A stretch of 64,000 nt of DNA, from positions 2,464,501-2,528,500 of the forward strand of contig JAJFZO010000256.1 of assembly GCA_021397835.1 (NCBI GenBank). Reading direction: 5' to 3'. Within the stretch, counting starts at the first letter, position 1; each line of letters opens with the position of its first letter. The notes beneath the pieces were generated by a model. The model did no database searches. It was not told where the DNA came from and worked only from the letters and a program-made list of their open reading frames with translations. This stretch comes from Moringa oleifera (lineage: Eukaryota; Streptophyta; Magnoliopsida; Brassicales; Moringaceae). Of this stretch, positions 52,530 to 64,000 are shown piece after piece. Position numbers and translations under genes: made by a program.

Positions 52530-55500
52530 TTCTGTGATTGAATAATGATGAGAATAAGATCAAAGCTGCTTTAATTATGTTGCATTTGACACTTGGGTTG
52601 CTCTTTTTGGATGACACGTCGAGAGAGTTTACAAACTGACAGAGGAGATTGTTATGGCGGGTTTTCAGGACAGTAGACAGACTTCAACCTTAACTCTTTT
52701 CTTTGTTATTAACTGTTCTAACTGTATTTCTGCCCTATAAGACGAAACCAAACCAAGAAAATGTAACCTTTTTCTTCTTCTCCTTAACACTTCAAACTAC
52801 TAAATAAAGAGTAGGAGATTGGGTGATAATCAAAATCAAAGCTTTCGACTAAAAACAAATAAATTTATGGAATTTTAGTTTCTTAACCCAACTTACCAAA
52901 ATGCTAACCAAGTTTAGTTTTTTTCCTTAACCCCCTAAACCAAAATGATAATCAGAGAATCTAATAAATAAAAAGCACAAAATTTACTAAAAATATGGGT
53001 GGACCCTAAAGGGGGAAGCTTTAATGGATGCCCAAGCACTTTCCACTCTTTTTGAGAGATTAAAAATTGAATCTTTGTCAAAATTATGCTTAAGTGACTA
53101 GAAGAACACGGGGAGCCAATGCTTTCGAAGGAGGGTTGTGGGCGTGCCATGTGTCGCCTCCTTATTAGTGGGAAAGTGAAGACCAGAGTTAGTGGTGAGT
53201 GTTTTCTCCTCCCAACAAGGAGATATACGTCGCCGTTTTGGAGGCTGAAACAGTATTAGTTGAAAATGTCCAAAAGGATCATACGTCCATCAAACTGACT
53301 TAAGACACTTTAGATTCTGTCGGCATAAAGACATTTGTGGCTCTAATGTTCCTTTGTTAATGTTTTCTTAAAAGGCCAAAATTGAAATCTCTCCTTTTCA
53401 TCTTGTGGGATCTATACTTCCTTTTATATTAGACAAGAAAAATTCATAAGACACTAAAAATTATTGAATTGTGGTGAAAGATTAAAAAAATATATATTAT
53501 ATAAAATTTTAATATTTATTTTATATTATCAATTAAGTTTTTATATTTAAAAATAATAAATTAAATTTATTAATTTGATTAAAATTAAACAGTGAGTATG
53601 AAAGTTAAAGATATATTCATTGTTAAAATACATGACAATTAACTTAAACTAGAATCTAATTTATTTTAAATTTATCTCTCTAAATTTTTCAATTCAGTCT
53701 ATTTTATACAATTTTTTTAAATTTTTCATAGCATAAATTAAAATATATTTTTTAAAAATTCATAAAATTTTAAAAAATTTTATAATAATAATTTAAATAT
53801 TTCATCTAGTATAAAATTTTAATTTAAATATTCTTAATTATATTTTTAAATTCAATAAATTTTAAATTGATAAATTAATATCTAATTTATTATTTTTTAA
53901 ATATAAAAATTTAATCAATAACATGATATAATTTTTATATTAAAACATATAATTTATTATAATAATATAAAAACATAAATAACACAAAATTTAACGTTCA
54001 ATTTTATTAACTTATTATTTATCAACATCTTTTCAGTCAAATCAAGTATAATTCTGACTTGAGACTGCCTTTAACATTGACCTCTCCCAAAGATAACCTT
54101 TTCGGCCTTTAACAATTTGAACAGATATTGGGTAAGAACAGATATTACAAAATTCATTTTAGGGTTTATGAAAATTTTCAGATATCAGCTCCACTGGACT
54201 GGCCAGGCAATGAGGAAAAGTTAGAAAACAATACACCATCTTTTGTGGAGGAATCAATCTTCTTATAGTAATGCCAAGAAGAAACACAAGTACATTCAAT
54301 TAATGATTTCACTTAGCAGTAACATGATATGAAAATAGTAAAACCTATGGTTTAATCAAATGGCTGAAGGAACAGAACCTAAAGCAAGGACATACACAAC
54401 CCAAATGCCAGGATATCCTGGCCTTACAGTTTTCAAGGCTGAAATGAAGCACGGAAATCCAGACAAGCTCTTCTCATGCCAATGCCCTACATCTTCACTT
54501 AGACCACTGCACGACCATTGTGGGAAACAAAATAAGCAGCTGATGAGATTATCCCAGTATGTGAAATGATAGAAAATGTGAACAAAACTTTAGGTATAAA
54601 TACAGCTCTGCGTAAAATTTATGTCCAAATAATAATTCACTAGTCAAATTTTTAAGCAGCTAAGAAACCATGAGTGACAGGAAACTTGAACTTAAGTAGG
54701 GAGCCACAAGCAATGAATTGAAAATTTCGAAACTTTAAATATTCTGAACCAGTGGTATCATCATCATCATCGTAACCAAGAAGGAAATAGTCTCACAAAA
54801 GTTAACAATTTTAATATATTCTACGAACCAATTGGATCATACCGAACTAATAACATTAAACAGAAGTAGGGGCATGCAACCAAAGATCTCATTGACAAGG
54901 CAGGCTCTTAACATAACACTGCTACGGGCTCTGTGATTCTCTCTGAACCATTAGCAATATGTTCCCTAATGGATTGATGCAAATAACAATTCATGCCAAC
55001 TCTCCCAAATAACGAAAGACAAGATTCTATTAGTAAGCAAAAAATATTAACTGCTTCAACAATTTTAACTGATACCATAAAGCATCTCTAACAGACAGTG
55101 TAAACACAGAATATCTTGTGCAGCAAACTGCAAACGATTGGAACCAAGAGGCCAATGTTAAATGATGGAACTTATTTGGGGCAAAGCGACTGAGGAGGCC
55201 CTGAAAATTGTTTGTGAAGGATTCCAAAGTGACAACCAACTGATACTGGGGCCTATTAACAATTCCAATACCAACAGTTTCCAAGTAGTTACGCTTTGCT
55301 GGTTCTGCTGATTTACTCTCATTCATGCTTAAACAACCAGAAGAAAGAGGAAATTCTGACTATACTTTTAAGTCTTAACTCAACTTCCAAATGAAGTTTG
55401 ATGCTATTTGATCTCAGCTACAGCAACCTTCCACAATTAAATAGGGCAGTTACAATAGCATCTGTCAATGAGAAGGGTCCAGCAAAGCACTGAACTAATG

Positions 55501-56389
55501 GCAAACGGACAAAGGAAATCTTGAATAGTACCACCCAAAAGGGAGAGTAAACATAGGAACTACCAAGTACAAGTAATTCAATAACAATGGTAAGTAACAA
55601 TAGTTCTACTTTGCATTCTTTTATCCTGGATGCAATCCAGCTCTTCATCAGCACTCAACCCTCATGTCACTCTAAAAGGGAAGTCACAAGCCACCTTTGT
55701 GCCCTCCAGCAGTAACTTCCAATAAACTCTGAACAAATCCCCATCATTCTGAGGTAAGGAAGTAGTTGTTATTTTTTTCTCTATTTTCTTCTACCTCTGT
55801 TTAAATAAATATCAATTTGCATACTGAATGTAACTGTGGGAGATGTCAACTTTTCTCCAGATACTAAGTACCCTCAACATAACAAAACTTCTGTGCTCTT
55901 AACCTAAATTGCCTACTACAACTTCCCTTGAGAATCGAGACAATAGTATCATAAGTTACATATGATGACACTGTTAGTTCTTAAAAGTTTCTCACTGCAT
56001 GATAAACTCAATGTTAAAGGATTGCCATCACAGGCCCTAGGACTAAACTCGTGAGTATCAATTTTCAAACCCCTTGCTCATCACATAAATCGAAGTTGAA
56101 AAAAAGAAAGGAACCAAACAAAATACCACATCAAAAAATTTCAGAGAAAAACTCTGTGCCCTCAGAAAATAAATTTCTAGAAGATTGAAAAACACAAGAA
56201 AAATCCACTTTCAAAACCCCATCAAGCCTGCAATTTTATGATTTTTGAGCTCTAATCTGACAAAACACGTAACTTCCTGAAAAACTAAAGCAAAACAAAG
56301 AACACCAACTCTCAAAATACAGGGATTGAACCAAGAAAGAAAGTTAAAAGCAATCTAAAGATGAAATTGACGTTTCCTTTAACTCACCT
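52530..56389. other. CASP-like promoter and long TOM6 3' region
   Basis: No protein gene can be supported. From 53490 to 53960 there is a dispersed family A copy. The part from about 54200 to 56389 is less AT-rich, with several short frames and acceptor-like sites on the minus strand. It may be TOM6 3' UTR, spliced, since a GTGAGT donor follows the TOM6 stop codon. Frames at 54360-54569 (plus) and 55030-55326 (minus) have no recognisable domains. Confidence 0.5.
53490..53960 (+). repeat. Dispersed AT-rich repeat family A, copy 3
   Basis: Landmarks include a TTTTTCATAGCATAAATTAAA block, ATTTTATAATAATAATTTAA, AAATATTTCATCTAG and TTTTAATTTAAATATTCTTA, in the same order as other copies. Confidence 0.5.
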
Positions 56390-56419
56390 CAAAAGAGTGA
56401 ATCATGAGTCGAGAGGAAT

Positions 56420-56584
56420 CTAGAGTTCCAGCTTGAGCTCTTCATTGTCATCAGAAAGGTAATGAAGAATGTAGGGTGTGATGCGTATCACGGCAACCCA
56501 GGCCCCGAACATGGCCACGTGAACCCGTAGCTGCTTCAAGGCCACAGCCTTGTCTGGTTTGCGCATAAACATCCCTGGAAACAT
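56420..56584 (-). CDS. TOM6: Mitochondrial import receptor subunit TOM6 (54 aa)
   Basis: The protein reads MFPGMFMRKPDKAVALKQLR, then a single hydrophobic span (about 23-42), and ends NEELKLEL. It is 54 residues long, as in Arabidopsis TOM6. TOM6 is a small tail-type subunit of the outer-membrane translocase that stabilises the TOM40 channel complex. I use the ATG at 56584; the open frame upstream to 56626 begins only with TTG and is leader. A GAG/GTGAGT donor at about 56390 lies after the stop, so an intron in the 3' UTR is likely. Site II and telo-box motifs upstream fit a housekeeping mitochondrial gene. Confidence 0.92.
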   Translation of the reverse strand: MFPGMFMRKPDKAVALKQLRVHVAMFGAWVAVIRITPYILHYLSDDNEELKLEL

Positions 56585-56648
56585 AGTGATTGCTTGGTTG
56601 ATTTCCCCTTCTCTGGTTGCTTCCAATGTCAGAATTCAACCGTCTCTA

Positions 56649-56731
56649 AAACCCTAAAACCCAACCCCTTTGCTATCCTTTTATGGAACTGACAATTAGA
56701 CCATTGGGCAAGTCTGGGCCGTTCTTGGGCC
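56649..56731 (-). promoter_or_regulatory. Telo-box plus two site II (TGGGCC) elements upstream of TOM6
   Basis: AAACCCTAA at 56649-56657, TGGGCC at 56715-56720 and TGGGCC at 56726-56731, with TGGGCA at 56705-56710. All lie within 150 bp upstream of the TOM6 ATG. Paired site II elements bound by TCP factors, together with telo-boxes, are typical of plant genes for mitochondrial and ribosomal proteins. Confidence 0.75.
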
Positions 56732-56800
56732 ATGAATAACAATCCAAACCGATTTTTTTACCCAAGCTCGACCCGACGCGATCAAAACACTGAATCTCAA

Positions 56801-57180
56801 TTTGGGGGTGAGTATAATTCAGTTAAAATCGAAAAAATCAATAAACAGAATCGATTTCGGTTAATTCGGTTTGGTTTCTTAATTTTTTAATTTTAAATCA
56901 GTTTATAAATTATTTTTATTGATTTTTCTAAGGTTTTCAGTTAATTTTTTTAAATCAAAACAGATCGATAAATTTTTAATTTAATAATTAATTAATATTA
57001 TTAATAATTTATTTTTTAAAATATAAAATTTAAATTTAAATAAAATTTTGATTTATTAGATTATCAATTAAACTGATAAAAAAATATAATTCAGTTTAAT
57101 TGATTATTTTTCATATTAACTTGGTTTAATTTAATTTTTAAACCAAACTGATCGGATTAACTCAATGCTTACTCTTAGTC
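56801..57180. repeat. MITE-like element with TTCGGTTTGGTTT sequence
   Basis: It begins GGGGGTGAGTATAATTCAGT and has an AATTCGGTTTGGTTTC block. It ends AAACCAAACTGATCGGATTA followed by ACTCAATGCTTACTC. The ends are imperfect inverted repeats (GAGTATAATTCAGTTAA against GAGTAAGCATTGAGTTAAT). Elements of this style are common in dicot genomes as short non-autonomous copies. No coding frame. Confidence 0.6.
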
Positions 57181-58624
57181 TTAATTTTTTCATATATTAT
57201 GTAAAAAATAAAAATAATAATTAATTATATCAATAAAATTTATATTTTATTAATAATTTAAAATTAAAATATATAAAAATTATATTATTTAAAATTTATT
57301 AAAATTTTAATATTAAATTTTTATTTTTAATTTTTTGTTAATATTAATAATTTTACGTTAATTTATGTGTATTTGTAGTTATTAAATTATTTTTTAAAAA
57401 TATTTTTAAAATAAAATAAAATATTACTTTTATATTAATTTAATAAAAATATTTAAATATTTAAATAAAATTAAAAATTATTTTATTTTATTTTAATAAT
57501 GATATTAAAATAATTATATAAATAAAAATTATATGTACATTATATATGTACAAAATTATTAATATTAATAAAAATTAAAGATAAAAATTTTACTTTAAAA
57601 ATATAATAAAAAATAATTTTTAAATAAACATAATTTTTTATAAATTTAAATTTAAATTTGTAAATAAAATACAAACCTCCCATGTAATTATCCCTAAAAT
57701 AATTTTTAAAAAAACAATCTTTTTTTAAAGAACAATATAATTATGATAAGAAGTACTTTAAATGAAAACGATAAACAAACATGGATCACAAAATAAAAAA
57801 TTTATCGAATATATTTTAAAAATAAATTGTTTACTGATTTGGTCCCAATGGATTCTAAAATCATGAAAATCTTTTTTTCTTTTTTTACATTAAGCCCGAC
57901 TTTAAAAGCATTATAATCTTTTTTATTTAATTTTTTGATTCAATTCTTAATAATTTTGGATTGATATGAATATGAATTGAATTAAATAATTTGAATACTA
58001 ACACTGATACCCACAATATGGTGATCCACACAGATGAAATATTTTCAAAATTGCTTGTGAAAGGAAATAGTGAAAATTGGACTAAGAACTACAAAAATGG
58101 CCATATGTATAAAATTGGGAGCTTTACATGTAGAGATGAAAGGCCCCGTGGACAAAAGCCATTAGAGCTCATTAATGGCGAGAACCAGAGCTTCCACCAA
58201 ACCCACTACCCCCTCCATTAAAACCCCAAAAACCAAGGCAACCCTCACCCTCTCTCACATTTATAGTTTGACAGAGAAACACAGACCAAGAAACAAAGCC
58301 GACTCTCTCTCTCTCTCTATCCCTCTCTCTTAGTTTATACTGTCTACAGTCTCTCTCTCTTTCTGTCTGTCTTTCTCTCTTCTCAGTCGTCAATTTTTAT
58401 CATTAAATGCCCTCCCCACTGCCAATTAATGCCCTCTACATATTGCCAGACCGTCTCATTAATTCTCACTCTCTCTCTCTCTCTCTCTCTCTTTCTTGTA
58501 TTCTTATACTCTCTCCCCATTAATTCCGCCGGACCCATCACCGCCCGACCAACCCACCGTCGACGATTTGTCATTCCATCGACTTTTCTCTATCCGGTAG
58601 AGTCATGTCCGAACTTGGTTTTTC
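57181..58624. other. AT-rich spacer then CT-rich ATL65 3' flank
   Basis: 57181-57990 is extremely AT-rich with no genes. From 58230 to 58530 there are several CT-rich runs (for example 58469-58492). A frame at 57991-58221 has no recognisable domain. The right part is probably the 3' UTR of the RING-H2 gene. Confidence 0.55.
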
Positions 58625-59881
58625 TTATCTTCGGTTGAACCTGTCTGGGGATAGTAATGCTTCGGGATCTCCACAACGGAGTCGGCTCGAGGAGAACGCT
58701 GTGGCACTCAGAGCCGAGGCTGCCCCGGATGGTCTGAAGAACATCGGGCTTGTCATGGACTTGCTCCTCCGTGTCGACGCGCCGCCTCCAAGGCTGGAGA
58801 ATCTTAGGCTTGATTCAGATAAGGGGAAGAAGCCTCCTCCTCTGCGTCTGAAAAAGGGTGACTTCATCCCTCTGTAGTACCTAAAGGAGAAGACCCGCGG
58901 CTTGCCCAGTGACCCGAAGGGTGACGGTCGTTTGCTCCAAAATCCTCCTCCCCTCCTGTACCTCCAGGGCGACGCCGTGGCGGGTTCCATCACCATCCTC
59001 TCCGAGGCCAGGCTTCGTTCGAACCCAAATGAATAAGACCTCTTCAACAGAAACGCGTCACCGCCGAACCTGTCCTCTGAGTTTATATGCACCGTCGTCC
59101 TCGGTGACGGCTCATCTATGCAAGGCGTGATCTCCGTCACGGCAGAGCCGGTGCTAAAGGGTTGATAGGATTGTGGCGTCTCTGTGACTGTATCAAGAGC
59201 GATGCTTTGGAGGATCGAGTCGTCGAGGCTGGGCCGGATTCTCGCGGCCATTAGAGGGATGAACGGTGAGGATCCAACCCCGAAGATCCCCGCGCGGCAG
59301 AGCGGACAGTTCGCGTGGGACCTCAGCCAGATGTCGATGCAGTCCACGTGGAAGGCATGGGAGCAGACAGGGAGTGTCCTCACGTAGTCGCCTTCTTCGA
59401 ACTCCAGCAGGCACACAGCGCATTCTCTGCATTTGTTTTTTGTCTGTTTGTTGTTGGAGTACGAGTAGAGCGAGAGAGGGATAGTCTTGATGACGGATTC
59501 GTCGAGACCATAGGGGGAGAACGAGGAGCGGAAAGAATCAAACGGAAACGAAGGGGAGTCAATATCTCCAGCCGACGACGGAAGCTGTCGGAGCCGGCGG
59601 CGGTGTCGCCACCGCCGAATACAGCGGAACAGACGGATGAGGGGAGGAAAGAGGTAACGAGAGATGAGCCGCGAGTAGGTAACGAGAAGGAAAGCCGCAG
59701 CCACCACCACTACCATGGCGATCAACGGCGGACTGAAATCCACCGGGAGTTTCGACTGTTGCGGTGACTGCTGGAGGCTGCTGACGCCGGAGACAGGGGA
59801 GGGCGATGGAGATGGGGATGGGAGCCAGTGGGAGAAAGAGGCCGGTGATGGAGATGGGGCATCGGCGGCGGCGATCAGCAT
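58625..59881 (-). CDS. ATL65: RING-H2 E3 ubiquitin ligase, ATL family, ATL65-like (418 aa, no intron)
   Basis: I start at the ATG at 59881 ([13 protein letters not shown]). A Pro/Ser-rich N-terminus leads to a transmembrane span at about 52-74 ([20 protein letters not shown]), then a basic stretch. The GLD motif follows ([13 protein letters not shown], 125-127), then the RING-H2 at 154-195: [30 protein letters not shown]. Those features and their order define ATLs: membrane-anchored single-unit E3 ligases working with UBC4/5-type E2s. The long C-terminal tail is Ser/Arg-rich. The frame stays open 97 codons upstream to 60172, so a longer N-terminus cannot be excluded. ATL65 is the best match from memory. 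Confidence 0.88.
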   Translation of the reverse strand: MLIAAADAPSPSPASFSHWLPSPSPSPSPVSGVSSLQQSPQQSKLPVDFSPPLIAMVVVVAAAFLLVTYSRLISRYLFPPLIRLFRCIRRWRHRRRLRQLPSSAGDIDSPSFPFDSFRSSFSPYGLDESVIKTIPLSLYSYSNNKQTKNKCRECAVCLLEFEEGDYVRTLPVCSHAFHVDCIDIWLRSHANCPLCRAGIFGVGSSPFIPLMAARIRPSLDDSILQSIALDTVTETPQSYQPFSTGSAVTEITPCIDEPSPRTTVHINSEDRFGGDAFLLKRSYSFGFERSLASERMVMEPATASPWRYRRGGGFWSKRPSPFGSLGKPRVFSFRYYRGMKSPFFRRRGGGFFPLSESSLRFSSLGGGASTRRSKSMTSPMFFRPSGAASALSATAFSSSRLRCGDPEALLSPDRFNRR

Positions 59882-60539
59882 GATCGGCGATGGTGTCGCA
59901 GACGCTGAGCTCCTCTTGCTCGTTTCGGAGAGGTTTAATGGAGGGGAGGGTGAGAGAGTTGACTGTCTTGTCTGCTGTATGTAACGATCTGTCGACCGGG
60001 TTTCTGGTGAGAGACACGTCACCGTTTGTGAATTTAAGGTCAGAGAGGAGTTTTCCTCCACTGCAAAAAGAATCACGTAACCCGACAATGGTTCAAACTT
60101 TTTCCATGACGTGGCATCCAATGAATGGTCTGCTTGCCCATAAGGCATTGGTACCTTCCATACCAAATCCATCCTTTTTTCCTTTTTTATTTATTTAACG
60201 GTTATTACAGTGGGTGTTTTTGATGTGGTGACCCACAAGTTCACAGGACCTTCCAAGAGTTCTTGGTGGAATATAAAGTGGAGCTTTTGGGTGCATGATT
60301 TGCTCTTTCTTCTAGTTATCATTGGGGGAAATTCTTCACTTAATTTCAAGCCCTGTTCTGCCATTTTGGACTTTTTGACTCTTGCCCCATTTGCCAAAAC
60401 AAGATTATCACCTTTTTAACTTTTAAAAAATAAAAATTTCTAATAAAATTATAAATTTTAGAGTTTAAAAATAAAATAAATATCATTAAAACATTTAATA
60501 TCACTCTTTTTATTAATTTTTATTTTATATTTTAAAATG

Positions 60540-60960
60540 TATTCAAACAAACTTTAAATTATAAATAAATAATCAAATTATATCTTAATTTAAATTATTA
60601 TAATAAAATTAAGCATATTTTGATCATTAAAATATTTTAAAAAATTATATAAATAAATTATATATTTTATTTTAAATTAATCGTTTAATTTTAAATAATT
60701 TTTTATTCACAAGCTATTTGTTATAAATTTTTTAAATATATTTGATAATAATTTTTTAAAAAATAATTTTAACATTTAAATAACTCTAAAAATTTTTATA
60801 ATGATAGTTTAAATATTTTTTCGGGTTTATAAAAAATTTCAAGTCAAAATTAGTAATATAAGATCTTTAATTTGAATATTTTTAAATTTTTGATAAAAAA
60901 TATTCAAAATTTTAATATAAAAATTAACATAAATTATATTTTATAAGATTTTAAATAATA
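60540..60960 (+). repeat. Dispersed AT-rich repeat family A, copy 4
   Basis: Landmarks: TTTTTATAATGATAGTTTAA, ATATTTTTTCGGGTTTATAA, AAATTTCAAGTCAAAATT, and TTTGAATATTTTTAAATTTT near the end. Colinear with the 37850 copy. Confidence 0.55.
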
Positions 60961-62019
60961 ATTATTTTTAAAAATATTATTTTTAATAAATTTTATAATT
61001 ATCTCAACAATAAAGAGAACAAAGTTCGAGTTTTAATTCGATAATAGGATCAGATTGACGAAAAACAACCAGTTGAAGCTATTAGAATCATATTTTTTTA
61101 TATTAATATTATTTTAAAAATTATAAACATAATAAAATTTTATCTTAAATAAATTTTTATATATAAAAATAAATATTTTTTAATATATAATCAATTAGGA
61201 TAAAAATGTTTCTTATTACCAAAATTTCTTGGCTTAAGAAAAATCATTTCAAAATATTGCTTAAAAAAAAAAGGAGTATATCAAAATACTTTGATCAAGT
61301 TGGTATGGAAAAGATTGGTGAAAGTGACTTTGAATAGAGATGAGTAATGGAAAGGTGCAATGTTCTAGTTTTAGTGGAAGGCTGACTTTGAGAAATCAGT
61401 GTAAGATCTTGCATAGATAATTACAAGATTAAGATTAGACCAATTTTCCGATGTTTATTGATGGCAGGAAAATCAACAAAATGGACCGAATCAAATAAGA
61501 TACTCGCAACTTTATTTAATCTTTTTTTTTAATAACATTTTTCAACTTTCTAATCTTATCATAGAAATAATATCATAATTGGTTCATATTTTCTTAAAGC
61601 AATCGTCAAGGAATATGTTAATAATATTCTCATTTAATACACGAAAACTTTATAATTTAGGAGATTGTCGTCATCTTTTAATTCACATGGCGGAAAAATT
61701 AGACAAGTTTTTGTGTTTCAATACATAAGGGTTAGTGTAATTAAATCTTTAATTTAATGAATTTAAAATTATTCCTCAACTTGCATATTTATAAAATTAT
61801 TGTAATTAATGCTATTAAATGTCATTTGATGATGGCGGCACTGCTTGATTTTTTTATATCACTTTAAAGACATTTATATAAGGAAGCTCTTTATGATTTT
61901 ATAGTGACATTTACAAATATGCAAAGAGTCAAACTTTGTGTTGATTGCTTAAAAAAAAAAAATATATATATATATATATATTAAGATAAATATAAAAAAT
62001 TATAAATTGTAAGTATTAT

Positions 62020-62400
62020 TTATTTTTGATTTTAAAATATTGATTAGTTTAATTAAAACTCTAATACTTGGATTTTAATTTCGATCGTCATTATCTAATG
62101 ATAGTTAAAATATTTTTAAAAAAACTAATTTTTATTTTACAAGCTATTTTTTATTAATATTTAAAAATTTCAATAAAATAAAAATTATATATATTCAATA
62201 CTTAAAAAAGTTTTGAAATATTTTATACATAGTTTAAATATTTTATTTACGCTTGTAAAAATTTTTAACTCGAATTTGTTGTACGAAATTTTTTAATTTT
62301 TAATTTTTAAAATTAAATTAAAATATTAAAAATACAATTGAACTAATTAATATTTCAATATTGAAATTAAAAAATGAACATAATTAAAGTGTTTTTAGAT
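62020..62400 (+). repeat. Dispersed AT-rich repeat family A, copy 5
   Basis: Landmarks: ACATAGTTTAAATATTTTAT, TTACGCTTGTAAAAATTTTT, ACTCGAATTTGTTGTACGAA, and an AATTAAATTAAAATATTAAA end. Colinear with the other copies. Confidence 0.55.
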
Positions 62401-64000
62401 TTATTGTATATTTATTATATTAATTTTTTGATAAATATTGGTGTATAATAATTGATTGAGATAAATGAATATGATCCCCTTTTTATTTTTTATTTTTCAC
62501 TTCTCTCATTAATATGATAAATTAAAAAAGCAATAATATCAAATTAATTAATATTTTTTGTCTTATTGCTTTTCAAGATGTCAAACACAAAGAAAAGTTG
62601 ATTTGGTCTGTTTAGCTAGCTAGTGAGATCCTTATTTGATAAGGACATATATATAAATGTATGTATGTATGTATATGTTAATAGCAGCTAACACATAGAC
62701 AGAAAATGTTGTAGCATTGATTGGCCTCCATTATGGGCATGGTAGCATTAACTTCACTTCTCATACCCGACCCGCCTTTTCACCTACATTACTCGGTTAC
62801 AATTAAATTCAGCCCACTCATGAAAAAGCATTAAGATATTTAGTTGACCTAAATTGTATAGAGTTTTTAATAAAATTATAATATATATAATTTTATAAAT
62901 TTAATAATTTAAATTTTTTATTAATATTTTAAATGATTAAAATATTTTTATAAATTTTTGTTAAAAAATCAACATAAAATTTGAAAGATCTCAATCCCAT
63001 AAAAAATTATTAATATTTTATTTTTAATAAATTCAAATAATAATAAGAATAAGATATCATTAAAAAATCACTAGTATTTTGTCTTTTTAATAAATTTAAT
63101 AATAATAAATTTAATACTATTTACTATTCATAACTTGGTACAATCGCCTATGCTCTAAATATAATTATATTATAAATGATTTTATAATTTTTAATTTAAT
63201 TTAAAAAATTAAAATTTATAAACATAAATATTTATTATAATTTAAACTCAAATAAAATAAAATAAATTTTAAATTTAAAAATTTATATATTATTTATATT
63301 ATATTTTAAATTATCATTTGAATTTTTACATTGAGCTCTAAAATATCATGACCCATGGATCAACAATTTCATGCTTACGCATTTTTGAGATCATACTAGG
63401 AATAAGAACAAATGCGAGAAATGACGATACGGGAAAAGATTATTCTATAATTTTGTATTTACGTGTTTTATGAGATTAAACTCGTTGATTGAAAATAAGA
63501 TAATTAATTTATCAGTTATAAGATAAAGTTTTCCTATCTAACAGATTTGGACCGACATTACATGATTGCTTGCTTGGTTGCATAAAACAGCTAAACACCC
63601 TAAAGTCTTTGTTAGTTAATCATAACTGGGGAAAAAGGAGGAAAGCAAAGCTTTCTTGAGCAAATTAAAGTAAACCCATTTTAGGGCTGCCCTCACCAAA
63701 CGACCATCTGTCTACATAAATGCAATGCCAACCCACCCAACAATTATTGTTACACAAATCTAGGCTAAATAGTTAAAAAGTAATAAATTTTAATTATTCT
63801 TATTTTTTGTTAATTACATTAAAAACACTTGTACTTTTATGAATTTTTAAATTATTTCTTAAAAATATATTAATTAAAAAGATAAATATAAAAAAACGTT
63901 TATCCTAATACACTTTTTAATTGCAACTAGAAACTTTAATTTAGTCTAGTTTTACATGTTTTTCAATTCACAATAATCTAGATTTTATTAAAAAAAATTA

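Larger units (their letters stand above)
59882..64000. other. ATL65 leader/promoter and AT-rich right flank
   Basis: 59882-60200 is leader and possible alternative N-terminus of the RING-H2 gene. From 60420 to the window end the sequence is AT-rich, with two dispersed family A copies, a TA run (61962-61980) and no gene on either strand. Confidence 0.6.

Noticed and set aside
54360..54569. 69-codon plus-strand frame as a gene
   Set aside because: No recognisable domain, no splice partners, and the region looks like minus-strand 3' UTR of TOM6.
56585..56626. N-terminal extension of TOM6
   Set aside because: The frame starts with TTG, not ATG, and the 54-residue form equals the known family length.
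57991..58221. 76-codon frame as a gene
   Set aside because: Composition is AT-driven with no domain or homologue that I recognise.
59315..59984. Several plus-strand frames over the RING-H2 gene
   Set aside because: They are shadows of a GC-rich coding region; none has a domain, and the minus frame has a full RING-H2, TM span and GLD motif.

Overview
This window is nuclear DNA from a flowering plant, very probably a eudicot. It has split genes with GT-AG introns, long AT-rich spacers, and plant-only families: plastid division, CASP-like, vicilin, phytoglobin, P-class PPR and ATL RING-H2. I cannot name the species from sequence alone. No phage, bacterial, viral or organellar block was found.

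I can support fourteen protein-coding genes. On the left: a SAM methyltransferase (814-3573, +), an Ariadne RBR ubiquitin ligase (9450-12788, +), a vicilin-like seed storage cupin (14642-16790, -), and a MIP1 leucine-zipper/DUF547 protein (22186-25881, +). In the middle: the plastid division protein PDV2 (27356-30658, +), two tandem class 1 phytoglobins (31905-32845 and 33558-34454, +), two PADRE/DUF4228 proteins in tandem (36210-36578 and 39370-39918, -), and a DC1 zinc-finger protein (42567-43286, -). On the right: an intronless PPR protein (48043-49539, +), a CASP-like membrane protein whose three exons had to be assembled by hand (50712-52061, -), the mitochondrial import subunit TOM6 (56420-56584, -), and an ATL65-like RING-H2 ligase (58625-59881, -). 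Every multi-exon model was built by joining reading frames at GT-AG junctions, and the codon phases agree throughout.

The genes do not form one pathway. From memory, the order Ariadne - PDV2 - class 1 haemoglobin - C1-domain protein - PPR matches Arabidopsis chromosome 2 around At2g15980-At2g16090. The methyltransferase/Ariadne pair matches At4g34360/At4g34370. The window therefore looks like a conserved ancestral block, with local insertions (vicilin, DUF547) and local duplications (phytoglobins, PADRE genes).

The spacers are AT-rich and repeat-laden. They hold a 29-bp minisatellite (about 7912-8245), a 61-bp tandem repeat (about 13498-13690), and a dispersed AT-rich repeat family with five to seven diverged copies. 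They also hold a second dispersed family, an old 2.6-kb-spaced direct repeat, a MITE-like element (about 56801-57180), and several TA, TC and CTT microsatellites. I found no wholly new multi-gene system. The most useful leads are the two dispersed repeat families, unexplained open frames upstream of the first phytoglobin, the histidine-rich and glycine-repeat parts of the vicilin with its seed-type promoter motifs, and the promoter and 3'-UTR structure of TOM6.
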